From contig JAKZAN010000004.1 in NCBI GenBank assembly GCA_023053545.1, positions 11,470,001-11,534,000 on the forward strand: a stretch of DNA of 64,000 nucleotides, written 5' to 3'. The position numbers and the translations under genes are program-made. The notes under the pieces were generated by a model that saw only the letters and a program-made list of their open reading frames with translations, did not search any database and had not been told where the DNA came from. Position 1 is the first letter of the stretch; every line of letters starts with the position of its first letter. Of this stretch, positions 40,640-52,612 are shown one piece after another. The stretch comes from Lepidurus packardi (Eukaryota; Arthropoda; Branchiopoda; Notostraca; Triopsidae).

Positions 40640-42280
40640 GTTCGCTGGATACGGGATATGGAAAAGAACTAATACAAAGTTAAGAAAATAAACTCTGGAG
40701 CAAGCGAGCTCAACTTAACGCCGCACAAGTGTATATACGTAGTATATAGTATAGCGTTAGAAGGGCAGCAAACGAAGCAACAGTGAATTATTGGCCCCTC
40801 GCCGTACAGGCCAAAAGTTGCAACAATGAAAAAGTTGTAAGTAAAGAGCTCCAGCCCGAAACGCAAGTTCCAGTAAAATAAAAGAAGGAACACCCAGAAG
40901 AGGAAATGTTCAAGCCAAGACTCATTTTCACGAGCAACTTGAAAGTCGACCAAATCCAGCTTGACACTGCAACCATCTTCCCTTTAAGGTCCCTGTCGTA
41001 TTCCCCCGAGAACATCTTCCACACACACAGAAAAAAAGCCAGCGATCTGCCCCCCCCGTTCTCTATGGCTCGCCTTTTCAACGATACGACTTGCAACAAT
41101 GAACACACCTTTTTTCCTTCTTCTTCGCCTGACTCCCACTGTCTTTCTCCCACCCTCGCGGCAGAAACAAACAAATTTCTTCCTTGCTACAACGATCAGG
41201 AAACACAGCCTCCCCCCTAAGGAGAAGGTGGTCGGGGTGTAAAAGAAAAGAAAAGAAAGAAAAATGGAACAAGATGTGAGCTTTAATTAGGAATGAAGCA
41301 TTGTCAGAAGAAATCGTGCTCACTTCTGTAACTATTTCTGTCTCCTTTTTTGTCTTTTTTTTTTACTGGCAGATTGACGATTGTAATAAGCGTTGGAATG
41401 GATAAAAGCCCCAAGGTGTGAAAAAGGGCTGCTTGGAACGTAGAGAGTGGCTGCCGAGTCCCAGAGATTCCTTTTCAGGCTCTTTTCTTTAGGGTGGCCT
41501 GAGGCGATAACGGTTTGTTTGGACCCCGGGCTTCAGGTTACAGAGTCTCTCCTCTTGATGCCTCGAGTTAATAGTGAAAGGGTGTTTGGGGCCAAGCCAC
41601 CTGGGAGGTCATCAGGTCACTATGCTGAGTAAGCTGAGTACCCTGAGCAAGCTGAGCAAGCTGAGCGAAAGCCAAGAATCAAATATCAGGTCACGTGGGC
41701 CTCGTACGGTCTATTCCTATTGTATTTGCTCTGTCGGACTGAAAACTAGTGCATTATCGTCTCAAGTTACTGGATGCTTGATGGTGATCCTTTTGGAGAA
41801 TTTCTTCAGATCTGCTCATTCCCCTCGAGGTACAGCCATGAGTGAATCCTTGTCGTTGTTGTTTGAAGGATTTGGGATGCGCTGTGGCAGTAATAGTACC
41901 GGCACAGTAAAAAGGACAAATGGAACACTGACGGTGTATGATTAGCAGTCCTGTTTAAGACGATGTGGCTGATATAGCTCGGCACCCACGCTAGAACACG
42001 CCAGTCCTCCTCTCCCTATGACTAGTCATTAAGTTCCCATTTCGCCTAAAAGGGGCTACAAGGAGTTTCTAGCTTTAACGTTTTATACTTGGCTTCAGCA
42101 GCAATGCAATACGCCAGGGAACACAACAAGCTGGTGCACTATATATGAAAGCGTCGCTCCTAACCAAATTATAGGCTACTCCATTAACTTGGCACAAAAA
42201 GCATAATCTTTGTTACGTTCCATCTCGCTTGGCTTGTTGTACAGTACTATCGCGAAAGCTGGCTCTAATTACCTACAGTG
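40640..42280. other. Upstream region of the DIP gene, no gene recognised
   Basis: The frames here are short and not family-like. A 9-bp repeat is present at 41624-41668. Promoter or 5' UTR exons of the DIP gene could lie here, but I could not identify any. Confidence 0.45.
41624..41668. repeat. 9-bp tandem repeat, five units
   Basis: Five successive units of the form (G/C)CTGAG(T/C)(A/G)(A/C) lie without gaps. It is a small local expansion with no known role. Confidence 0.85.
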
Positions 42281-45200
42281 ATGCTTCTCTTTCTTGTGTC
42301 CCTTTTAGGCATTTCCTGCAATCACCGTGGCCACCGTTCGGAGGACAACAGAGGTAAGAGTCGCATGTAATATATTTAGTCCTTTGTTATTTAGATTTTC
42401 CCGCCCGGAGCATGTACATGACAGATCTTACGGGTACTAGCTACCCAAAACACAAAAATAGAGCAAAAAATCTAGTTTCTAACGATATACTACTTCCCAG
42501 CCAATGCGAAATAGTAACCAAGTTTTTAAGAAAAGGTATTATTTAAAGTACGTGTACTGTGTGGCGTAGTGAGAGTGACACTATCCGCTAATTCCGTTCT
42601 CTCGCAAAGCTACTAATCAAAGTTGAAGAGAAAACAGGATAGCAACGCTCATAATGAATCAACCAACCGTGACACACCACTGACTTTGTGTCACCCGGGA
42701 TTCGTAGCACAAGTCCGGTACCGTTTTTTGGGCGCTGATCGGGATAAGGATAGTAATCCCGTACCTAGAAAGACAAGCTACCGACTTTCCGCGTAAAGCC
42801 AGCCCAGGCTTGTTGCGTTACTCCGGCCTGAATTTAAAACTAGATCACAACGAAGCAAACAACCGTGACGCAACACTGAATTTGTTACCCGCGATTCATA
42901 GCGCAAGTCCGGATCCTTTTTTCACGCTGATCGGTAGCACTTTTACGGGAGAACTATCCTTCAAATTTTCCATTTTTAGTGGCACGCGACACAAGGACGA
43001 CTCGACAAAAGGACTACGATGTACCGGACAAAAGTACGACGGATACCGACAGAAGGACGACAGCGCCATCATCTTTTAAGGGACCAATTGCATTTCGAGT
43101 TCAAAACGTCTCTGCTTATTGGTTAAAAAGGTGCTTAAGCCGTATTGACAATTTCATAACAACGACGACGGACCCCGACTTAAGGACGACGGACTATTAT
43201 GTCGTTCGTCTTACCTACTTTCCTGGAGAAATTCATAAAAAAATTTCCATCCAAACACCATCTCCGTAGCGCTAGCACTTATTGTCGTTCTATCTGTTGG
43301 AGTCTGTCGCTCTTAAGTCGTCGTCCTTGAGTCGTCGTCCTTGAGTCGACGTCCTTGAGTCGTCATTAAGTGGTCATCCTTAAGTCGTCGTCCTTTATTC
43401 GTCGTATTTTATTCATTGTTGCGTCGTTCCTCATTTCCAAGGCAAATTCTGAATGACCTTAGGGGACCGTAGCACCTTTGCTACGTCACGCACCAAAAAC
43501 TTTGAATGTCCCTATCTTGCAAGCATCAATTTGGAAACAATTCATAGCAATTCGTCGTTCTTGGAATTATCGGCATACCATAAGAATGAATAAGGAATAT
43601 ATCACGTCAACATGACGTGATTGGAGTGGCTATGGCCCTTGTGCCTTTAACCCTTCCGGGGGCTACTGCGATCTAAAAACTGTCGCTCATACATACCTCA
43701 AATGCCCTAAGGGTGGGTGGTTCTTGTAATACCCTCAATCGGGTTGTCAAGATCGAATAAAAGCCTTCTCGTGATTTCGAGGAAGAAAAAAAGTGCCTCA
43801 AGCTTTTGCTTCAGGGAGTTTAACCCTGCGGCGGAAAAGGGGTTGAATGGCTAAAGGCATCTAATGACTTAATGCACGTCCATCATCTCCCTCTGGGAGG
43901 GTTGATTCGCCCAACGACAGGACGAGAAACTAGCCAGGGAGTTATAGAGCACACAATACACACCCACAGAAGGACATCCACTACTTCCTCTGATTACCCC
44001 CTTTCTGGAAGAACGAAGAAGACGAAAAGCTCTTCTCCTGACGGACCCTTCCCTTCTTCAGGGCCAAGCGTCCAGGCAGCCTTAAGACAGGCCACGCCTA
44101 CCTCACCCTAAGTTATATATATCCCAAGGCATGATTAAAGTTAAACCCTAAAACCACTAAGATGTGCCTTGTTGGCGAGAAAGATGACCTGTTCCCGCCA
44201 AACCCTTGTTCAAGTTAACCAAACGCCACTCCCCCGTCCCTTTCCACCCTCTTTTGAATCCCCCAAAGGTTGCCCGAAGGCTAAAAACCCTTTCCCTATT
44301 CCCTTCGGGGCGCGCTGGAGGGGCGTCCCCTCCCCTTCTCTTTTACAACTCCTTTTGAAAAGTCGAATAGGAAAGGAGGGTATGAAACCCATTCCTACCC
44401 TTCCCCGCGGGTGCAAACGGACATGGACAATCGTTTTCGTTTTCTGAGACGACCATTATTTTTGTATACGATTTACCCAGACGGAAAAAAATTAAAATAA
44501 AATGTCCGAAATTCTAGCTTAAAAAAAATTTAAAAAAAAGGAAACAAGGTGTCTGCGGAAGATTCAATGGGATGTAAAAGTAAAGCGGAGAAGGAGAGGA
44601 TGGGTCGTGGAATGCTTGCATGACCGGCAGGGAAATAGCGTGCCGGAATCAGATAATCTGCGACACTCTTTAAGAGATTCACGCTCACTCACGCAACACG
44701 CATCCGAAAGAAAAGAAAAAAAGATTCCAGGTTTGTGTTTTGGGGACATCCGAGGAAAGTTTCTTGTGCAATGCCGCGGAGGTTTGCCTCCTTTAAACCA
44801 TTTGCATACCGATGTTCCCAGCAAAAGAAATTTCTATATTTTTTTTTGTCTCTTTGGGAAAAGAAAGCACAGTTCGGGAGCAAGAATCGTTTTCACTTTA
44901 GGGAGTCTGTTCGCCTCCAACATGGTAGTTGGTCGCTTATGACCCATCTCTTTCCTTGGAAGAATCCACCCCATTTGATGTTTTCGTTTTGTCCTTACAA
45001 AATAGCTTTTTCTGCTTTGATTTCTGTTTTTCCTTAAAAAAAAGAAAAAAAAAATTAAGAGGGCTTTGGGTTTCGCGACATTCCGGTCTGCGGATCGTTC
45101 TAAGCAAAAGAAAATCGGGAAACTCGTCGACTTGTAACTGATGTGTGGGTCAGATCGCTGCCTCAAAACGTCCCAGAATGCATAATTTCGTCCCCTTTCA

Positions 45201-48200
45201 CGCTATAAGTCATTTGAGAGGGAGAGAAATCCTAAAAGAGTTGCAACACACGCACTTAGATTTGGCAACTCGTCATCTAGAATCATTATAGCCCCTTGAT
45301 AGAGAAGGGATTCATTAAACTCGCAGAATGATCGAAATTATTAATAATCATTGCAATTTAAGTCTTCAACTGTTCAAGGGTAGTCTGTCATGATTTTAAG
45401 CGAATCGAATGACAGAATCCTTAGCTTTATGTAAAGTAATTCAAAGAAATTCGAAAAATTCAAAAATTAATTCAAAGTAATTCAAAGAAATTCGAAAAAT
45501 TCAAAAAGGAATTCAAAGTAATTCAAAGAAATTCGAAAATTCAAAAAGTAATTCAAAGTAATTGAAAGAAATTCGAAAAATTCAAAAAGTAATTCAAAGT
45601 AATTCAAAGAAATTCGAAAAATTCAAAAAGTAATTCAAAGTAATTCAAAGAAATTCGAAAAATTCAAAAAGGAATTCAAAGTAATTCAAAGAAATTCGAA
45701 AAATTCAAAAAGTAATTCAAAGTAATTCAAAGAAATTCGAAAAATTCAAAAAGGAATTCAAAGCAATTCAAAGAAATTCGAGAAATTCAAAAAGAAGAAA
45801 GTTTTGAAGAAAATTAAGTTAAATTAAGCTAAAATGCCTTTTGCACTTTCATACTTCTAAATTCAATGAATACCAAGGTGAATTATAACCCTTAACGGTG
45901 CATTTGAGAAGCCCACAAAGAGATCTTAAACATCTTAAACATCGAAACATAAAACATCGAAAAAAAACAAAAAAAATCTACAATTGTAGATTTCTTTTTT
46001 TTTTTCTTAAGCCACAGCTCTAAAGCGTAGCTTCTTAAAGCGACAGGAGCCGAAACTGAAAGGTGTCGACTATTGTTGTGTGTCTCTAAGTTCAAGTTCC
46101 ATTCACCGGAACGTGTTAAACATGTCTCGGGGGCGAAAAAAGACTGCAGAGCTGGCTTGTCGTTGTCCCATTTCGTTTTCACGGCAGGACAATTCGATAC
46201 TGTTCGGGCCATAACTTCTCCTCCCCCTCCAAAACAATTGCTTTTCCCACCAAGATTGTCCTCCTTTTCTCTTTGCCCTCCTTCCACCCACCAACCCTTC
46301 AGCTCCACCCAGACTCGAACCTGCCACCCTGGGATATAGAAGATGTTTCGGTTTCCTCGGGAAAACGACGACCCTCGGCGTGCTTTTACACAATAGTCCG
46401 CGACAACTATCCCTTGGCCCTTTTGCATACAGACAGTCACCGTTTCAAGTTTAAAGCAAAAAAAAAAAAAAAAAGAAAAGAAAGCTAGAAACTCCCCAGA
46501 GGGTACACCCCATCCCCACCGTTTGATGCCTCCTCCAAACAACGCCCCCCCAAATTTTTTTTTTTTTCGGTGGGCGTGTAGTGTGTGTGAGGCGACAGAC
46601 AAGGACAGTACAGTACACTCCCAGTTATTCCAGGGCCAGATCTTCCCTTTTTGCCGAGTCAGAGTCGAAGTTTCCATTTAGAGATAAGAGAAAAAAGGGG
46701 TGAGTTGGCTGTTGTTGCCTCCTTCATTTGCATAGCAGTACCCCGGAGAGAGAGAAGAGAGGATCCAAGAATGTTCTACCCTCCTTGTCCGTAAACTAGA
46801 ACGGAACCACGCCCTTTCACCATGAAAATGGCTTTGACTTTTTTGGTGGGGGGGTTGGGTGACTTGGTGTGTGTTCCTGTCTTACTTGTGTTTATCATTT
46901 ACATAATATGGTAAAAGCAAACGAAGCGTATTTTTTAACTTAATTACAGTAGCAGTGCAATTACCTGTCTTCACGGAGCCTGTGCCTAATGTCACTGTAA
47001 CTGCTGGACGAGACGCTCAACTTCCCTGTGTTGTGGACCACTTGGGACACTTTAAAGTAAGCGAAACTAATCTGTTCTTACCCTTCCAACAGCTTTTTGT
47101 TCCCACTCAAGATGAGCTAACCAACCTGACTTGTTTTTAATGTGTGTGTATGCAATGGAAAGTAAATGTAAATGTAAATGCAAAAGCTTACAAGGTAACT
47201 ATCTGAAACTATACGGAATGAAAACATTTGGATGAGTTTGGATAGTAAATACTTGCAAAGTTTCATAGTAAATTAGTCAATTAGTCTAATTAGAAATTAG
47301 GTAGAGTTTCTTACAAAGGAATAGTTAAGTTTGGAAGCGTAGTTTCGTTAAAAGACTAGAGCAAAGTTGCAAACCCTGCGTTAGCCTAAAAGTGTCGTGG
47401 GAAGAGGCTTCAATAGCTTGCATTCTCAGTATTTGGGTTCGTATGGAAGTTTGGGTCCCAACAAGTTGTACTGTAATCCAATTAGGTATACTTCGAGTCC
47501 AGTATAGTAGATGCCGCTTATTGTGATCACTGGTTATTAGAATCGTCCGCTTTATGGAATCAAATTTTAAAGAACCGATTCAAAATGATAGAACTCGTAG
47601 CATTTGAATGGGTTATTATTTTTTTATTTTATTTTAATTATCTCAGCATGAGCACTGTTCGTTGCCGCCTATTTATTGGGTCTGAAGTGAATCGGTTATT
47701 AGAATCACACGTTTAGGTATTGGAATCAATTCCAAAAGAATCTTCACTCAATTAGATGCGGAGTTAGATAGAGTTTCTTACAAAGGAATAGTTAAGTTTG
47801 GAAGCGTAGTTTCGTTAAAGGACTAGAGCAAAGTTACAAACCCTGTGTTAGCCTAAAAGTTTCGTGGGAAGAGGCTTCAATAGCTTACATTCTCAGTATT
47901 TGGGTTCGTGCGGAAGTTTGTGTCCCAACAAGTTGGACTATAATCCATTTAGGAATACTTCGAGTCCAGTAGTATAGTAGATGCGAGTCCAGTAGTCCAG
48001 TAGTATAGTATTGTGATCACTATTAGAATCATATTATTAGAATCAGCCGCTTCATGGAATCAAATTTTAAAGGATCGATTCAGAATGATAAAATTCATAG
48101 CATTTGAACCGGTTATTCGAATCACACGTTCGGGTTTGAGAATCAATTTCAAAAGAATCTTCGCATGTACCGTAATGAAACTACAGTAGTGATAATACTA

Positions 48201-51200
48201 CTCAGAGTCTGGTAGTGCTTTGAATCGAGCAATACTTTGAGTTTAGCCAAACTGGGAATAGACCAATAGTAGGGATTGCTATATGAACTTTGCAGATTGA
48301 CCAATGACATGGCTTTTTCGTCGTTTTGACCAATCCGGTCACTTCCAACCTACTACTACGCTTGAAATCCCTTCTGAACTCCCCAGTCAATTAAATAAGG
48401 TTATTCAATTGAATTACAGTTATTTTAATTCTTTTAATACAGTCAATTAAATGAGGTTGTTCAATTGTTTGACCAGTTCTTTTAATTCTTTTAATACAGT
48501 CAACTAAATGAGGTTATTCAATTGTTTGACCAGTTCTATTAATTCTTTTAATACAGTCAATTAAATGAGGTTATTCAATTGAATTACAGTTATTTTAATT
48601 CTTTTAATACAGTCAATTAAATGAGGTTGTTCAATTGTTTGACCAGTTCTTTTAATTCTTTTAATACAGTCAATTAAATGAGGTTATTCAACTGAATGAC
48701 CAGTTCTTTTAATTGACTGGGGAAATTAGAAGGGATAGCATGTTGAGAACCCTACCTAAGTGTAGGAGTAGGCTTCAAAGGCGCAGTGTTAGCTGTGTTT
48801 TGGACGTGTGGTTCTATATGGCGACGAACAAGAAAAAGAGTCGATTTAAATGTAAAAAAAGTTGCTGCTCATTGAAACTTGCATGCTCCGATTTTCGGTT
48901 ATCTAGAATCCCCGCTTAATAGAACCAATATTCACTTGAATAACGTGAGCACAATAAGCGATATCTACTGTACTTAGAATCTAATAATCGAATCTAATAC
49001 TTAAATGGTAATGCGTTGAATCGAGCAATACTTTGAGTTTAGCTATACTGGGAATAGACCAATACTTGGAATCTTCGAATACTAAGCTAGTCAATTAGAC
49101 CAGAGTCCTATTCGTAGGTGGGATTTCGGTAACACCATGCGTGCCCTAAATTCCTTTTCACTTACAAAATGCTCCAAAACCAAGTCTATGAGATGATTTC
49201 TTCTTTTCGTTTTAAAAAGGTGGCCTGGGTACGCGTAGATACGCAAACGATCCTAACGATTCACATCAAGATTATTTCCCGTAATCCTCGGGTTTCCCTA
49301 AGCCAGAATTCCCACCGTCAATGGTTCTTGAAGTTAAAACAAGTGGAAGAAATTGACCGCGGCTGGTACATGTGTCAAGTAAACCCTCCTATTCATCTCC
49401 TCCTACCTTAAACATCAACTAACTAAAAAAATCCTTATGAAATTCGTCCAGATTTACCCTAAAATCTCTCTCTAATCCTCCCTTTTTCAGGTAAATACTG
49501 ATCCGATGCGATCTAGCATGGGCTACCTTGAAGTGCTAGGTAAAGATTCTTCTATTTCATTCTATTCAACACGCTCCTTATCTTTAACGTCCACCAACCC
49601 CTTGGCTGAATAGTCCCGCCTCGAATTGAAGCGCAAGATATCAGTGGCGAAATCGTAGCACGTGAAGGTTCCAATGTTTCCTTGGGTTGTAAAACATCCG
49701 GCCATCCTCCGCCAACGATTACGTGGAGACGCGAAGACGGTATGGAGTTTTTGCACAACGGAGTTCCAGGTAAGAAAAACTTCCCAACCTGAGCTTCTTT
49801 TCTTTTCAATTTCTGTCGAAAAGACAAAAGACAAAAACCCAGCCTTTCAATCATTTTCCCTCCCCTACGTGGGCTCGCAGAACTCATAGCTCTTCGAGCT
49901 GCTGGTGTCAGGTGCCTCATTTTTGATCCTCAATCTTCCAGCGGGTCATCCCCAGTAAGTCCAGTTGTCAGGTGCGGTCACTCGTCCAAAAGTAGAACTC
50001 TAGAGCCGAGAGGTGGTTTTCGCACTTGGAATTCCATCTTCTTCTCCTATATTCCCCCTTTTAGAGCAACCAGCAGGCACCCCAGCATCCTGCGCCTGTA
50101 TCAAAGGCCTGGCTGGATTATTTACTCCACACCAGCTTCTACCATATCTTTCCTCTTTTTTTGGGTATCCCTCTATAGTAAAACCCAGTTTTAGCTGTTG
50201 GGTTGCAAGTGCCAGAGGGGGAGGAAAGATTTTCTACCCGAATCCCGCAATCCCGTCCGTCAATAAAGACGTTGCTCTGGCGTATAAATTATCCCAGGGC
50301 TGCGATATGAGTTCTGCTACAAAAGACTGTTGGGTGGGTTTCTCGAAGCGTTTTCCAGCGCGAACAAAAATAGGTTAGCCAACATAAGACATATACAGCA
50401 CACACTACACACCCAGCACAGCCATACGTCTGAAGGTACCAGGGGCTATCACGACCATGTGATACCCGTCACCACAAACCCACACCCCCAAAGTCATATA
50501 TACAACCAGAAAGACCCATCAGTATGTGGAATGCGGTATGGACCGCCCGTTTTCGCCCTTCGCCCTTGTATCCGCTCTATACAAGGTTCGTATTGATGGG
50601 TTCCCATTGATATAAATCAGCATCATGTCGCGGTATGATAACGCCAGGATACGCTACCGTGTTGCATTCGTAGGAGCAATGTACCAGCAGACAGCAAATA
50701 GAATAAAAAACAAGAGGGAGCCGCGAAAAGAAACAATTATGGCCTGGGAGCCATAGAAAAGCTAGGAAGAGAACAAGAAACATTCGAAAAGAAGGGGAGG
50801 GAGGCGTGTAGCTCTGCAAAAGAGCCAAATTAATGGGACCGTATAATCCAGACATATTTCATTGTTGCTCGGTGGGGTTTACGGGGAGGGAAAGAGGCGT
50901 AAGTAAGGCTCATGCACTTTAAAAATAACAAAATAAAAGTTTTCATTGTTGCAGTGTCCGTGGTAGAAGGCAGTACATTACACCTATCCAAAGTCTCGCG
51001 TCTTCACATGGGAGCGTATTTATGTATCAGCTCCAATGGAGTACCGCCTTCGGTCTCGCACCGTATGGTCCTCAAAGTCCAATGTGAGTCATTTTTTTTT
51101 TTTTTTTTTTTTTTACCAAAATGCAAATCGAAAGTAGGACGGAAGAGTTATGAACCATCCAGACATAGTTTATAATTTGAAAAAAAAAAAAAAAAAAAAA

Positions 51201-52612
51201 TTTTTTTTGGTAGTTCCTCCTATGCTGTGGATTCAAAGCCAATTAGAAGGAGCCTACGCTGGACAAGGTCACGTAATGTTGGAATGTAATGTGGAGGCCT
51301 ACCCCAAAGCAATACATTACTGGACCAATTCGAAAGGCGACATGATTCTGTCCGGTAAGTTTCTGACTATTTTGAATACATAAAGAGCTAGGTTTGTGTG
51401 GGTACTAAGAAAAATAAAAAAGAGAAAAAAGAAAAAAGTAAAAAAAAAAAAGGAGAGATAAGGTTATTGGAGGAGACCCTGAAGAAGTAATAAGACTTTG
51501 GAGGAACTTTGGAAGGACTCGAACCCCCCGCCGCCCAATCTTGATAAGGATTCATTTGCATTTCTTTGGCTTTTTGTGGCATTTGGGGCAATGTGGTGTC
51601 TGTGTGTGGTTTGGGCGTTCGGCAATCAATAGGAGACAAACACGAATCCGTGATGTCCGACGATGCTTATCGGGTTTATATGCGGCTCAAAATCCGGAGC
51701 GTCACCGAATCCGATTTTGGCACGTACAAATGCGTGGCCAAAAACTCATTAGGCGAAACCGATGGAACGATCAAACTCTATGGTAACTCTTAAACGCTTC
51801 TTTTCTATTTTTCCATTTTTTTTTTATTTTTTTTTTTGGGGGCAAGATCCGAAATGCCAAACAAGTTTCGGATTCTCGATCTGGTACTTTTGTTGTGTAC
51901 GCTTGTAGTAATTTTTTTTTATTTTTCGGGTGTGCAGAGATTCCTGCTCCTTCGACGATTCCGACTTCGACTACTGCATTATCTACGATTGTTAAAAATT
52001 CAGACGGGAAGCAAGGCAAATTTAAAAAAGGTAAGGAAGTTCTTTTATGTTTTGCCATTTTCCATTTTTAATTCTTACGCGGGAGGAAAACGGCACTGAA
52101 TTCTATCTTACGTGCTGCGGGAAAAGGTCACAATAGGAAGAAACAACACGACCGAAAGGACGGTTCTACGCAAGAGAGCAGTAATAATGTGTTCGGCGAC
52201 GACGACAACATTCCTGGCAGCAAAGATGGCAACGGTGAGTTGATTCCTGATTGCTGGGGACTACCATAAGTGTTCTTATTGGTCCTCTTCTATTTACGCT
52301 TTTTCTGGTTCATTCCGTATTCCTTTCCTAAGAAGAAGTGCAACGCAGTTAATCACCTTGTCTTGCTTTGTTTTTTTCGTTTCTTTATGTGTTTTTGGGG
52401 GGTTACCATTTCAATCAGCAGGAATCCTTATCCCGGAGGAAGTGGATTTTACTTTGGAACCTAAAGGGACGCTTTCTTCCGCTAACGGCGCTGCTGCACG
52501 TCCCATACCGACGATGTACTCTCAACTACGCAATTTCGCTGCGAACAGCATACCTCATTCCAATCTCATTTACATATCATGTTACCTTACGTTCCGAGTT
52601 CTTCTTTCGTGA
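42281..52612 (+). CDS. DIP-family Ig cell-surface receptor
   Basis: Dpr-interacting-protein-type receptor of about 452 residues with three Ig domains. Exons: 42281-42353 (signal peptide, inferred), 46950-47056, 49220-49378, 49491-49539, 49614-49769, 50955-51083, 51214-51354, 51633-51782, 51938-52030, 52127-52234, 52419-52612. Ig1 pairs Cys51-Cys112 with VAWVRVDTQTILTIH and RGWYMCQVNTDP. Ig2 pairs Cys155-Cys205 with SRLHMGAYLCISSNGVPPSV, a DIP hallmark. Ig3 pairs Cys249-Cys305 with DFGTYKCVAKNSLGETDGTI. A Ser/Thr-rich stalk and a moderately hydrophobic C-terminus suggest GPI anchoring. Known role: DIPs bind Dpr proteins to specify synaptic partners and neuron survival. Lachesin is the next-best family but fits Ig2 less well. 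Exon 1 keeps phase 1 and encodes MLLFLVSLLGISC, but CCCTTTTAG inside it could be an acceptor, so the true first exon is uncertain. Confidence 0.88.
42655..42935. repeat. Diverged tandem pair related to the 341-bp satellite
   Basis: Two blocks (about 42655-42745 and 42848-42935) share CAACCGTGAC, GATTC(G/A)TAGC(A/G)CAAGTCCGG and CGCTGATCGG. The spacer carries GTTACTCCGGCCTG, close to GTTACACCGGCCTG of the 31010-32290 satellite. Relationship to that family is likely but not proven. Confidence 0.55.
42985..43410. repeat. Dispersed AAGGACG-motif repeat, copy 2, with inverted arm
   Basis: Forward GACNNAAGGACGAC units occupy 42985-43200, followed at 43310-43410 by reversed GTCGTCCTTGAGTCG and GTCCTTAAGTCGTCG units. 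The two arms could pair, like a fold-back element. The forward arm matches 7035-7260 in order. It lies in DIP intron 1. Confidence 0.75.
43411..45430. other. DIP intron 1, middle part
   Basis: Higher-GC pyrimidine-rich sequence (43860-44450) contains several small palindromes. Frames of 60-111 residues do not resemble known proteins and disagree in composition with coding exons here. No gene is called. Confidence 0.4.
45437..45798. repeat. 41-bp minisatellite, about nine units
   Basis: GAAATTCGAAAA recurs about every 41 bp from 45446 to 45773, separated by ATTCAAAAAG(T/G)AATTCAAAG. The array lies in DIP intron 1 and the units are nearly identical. Confidence 0.92.
47290..47504. repeat. Partial copy of the inverted-repeat element interior
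   Basis: The run from GAGTTTCTTACAAAGGAATA to CTTCGAGTCCAGTA repeats sequence found at 37046-37250 and again at 47774-47980. It lies immediately left of element copy 2, so copies are partly tandem or nested. Confidence 0.8.
47505..48972. mobile_element. Inverted-repeat DNA element, copy 2 (non-autonomous)
   Basis: The left end TAGTAGATGCCGCTTATTGT and the right end (inverse complement TACAGTAGATATCGCTTATT) are imperfect terminal inverted repeats with TA at the edges. The interior matches copy 1 at 36868-38250. No transposase was found. The insertion is inside the DIP intron between the two exons of Ig1. Pogo/Tigger affinity is inferred from end motifs only. Confidence 0.68.
48384..48722. repeat. 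57-bp minisatellite in element copy 2, six units
   Basis: Six units start CAGTCAA(T/C)TAAAT. Units 1 and 4 share the variant GAATTACAGTTATTTT, so three units were themselves duplicated. Element copy 1 has only three units. Confidence 0.9.
51092..51208. repeat. Poly(T) and poly(A) runs in a DIP intron
   Basis: The 130-bp intron between the exons ending at 51083 and starting at 51214 contains 23 T residues (51092-51114) and 21 A residues (51180-51200) followed by 8 T. The runs are complementary and could form a hairpin in the pre-mRNA. Confidence 0.9.

Noticed and set aside
43860..44450. Possible GC-richer gene in DIP intron 1
   Set aside because: Several frames of 68-92 codons occur on both strands with no splice-supported continuation and no family resemblance.
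45892..46677. 261-codon open frame on the minus strand
   Set aside because: Runs of Lys and Phe come from poly(T)/poly(A) read-through, composition is unlike the real exons, and no family resemblance is seen. It lies in DIP intron 1.
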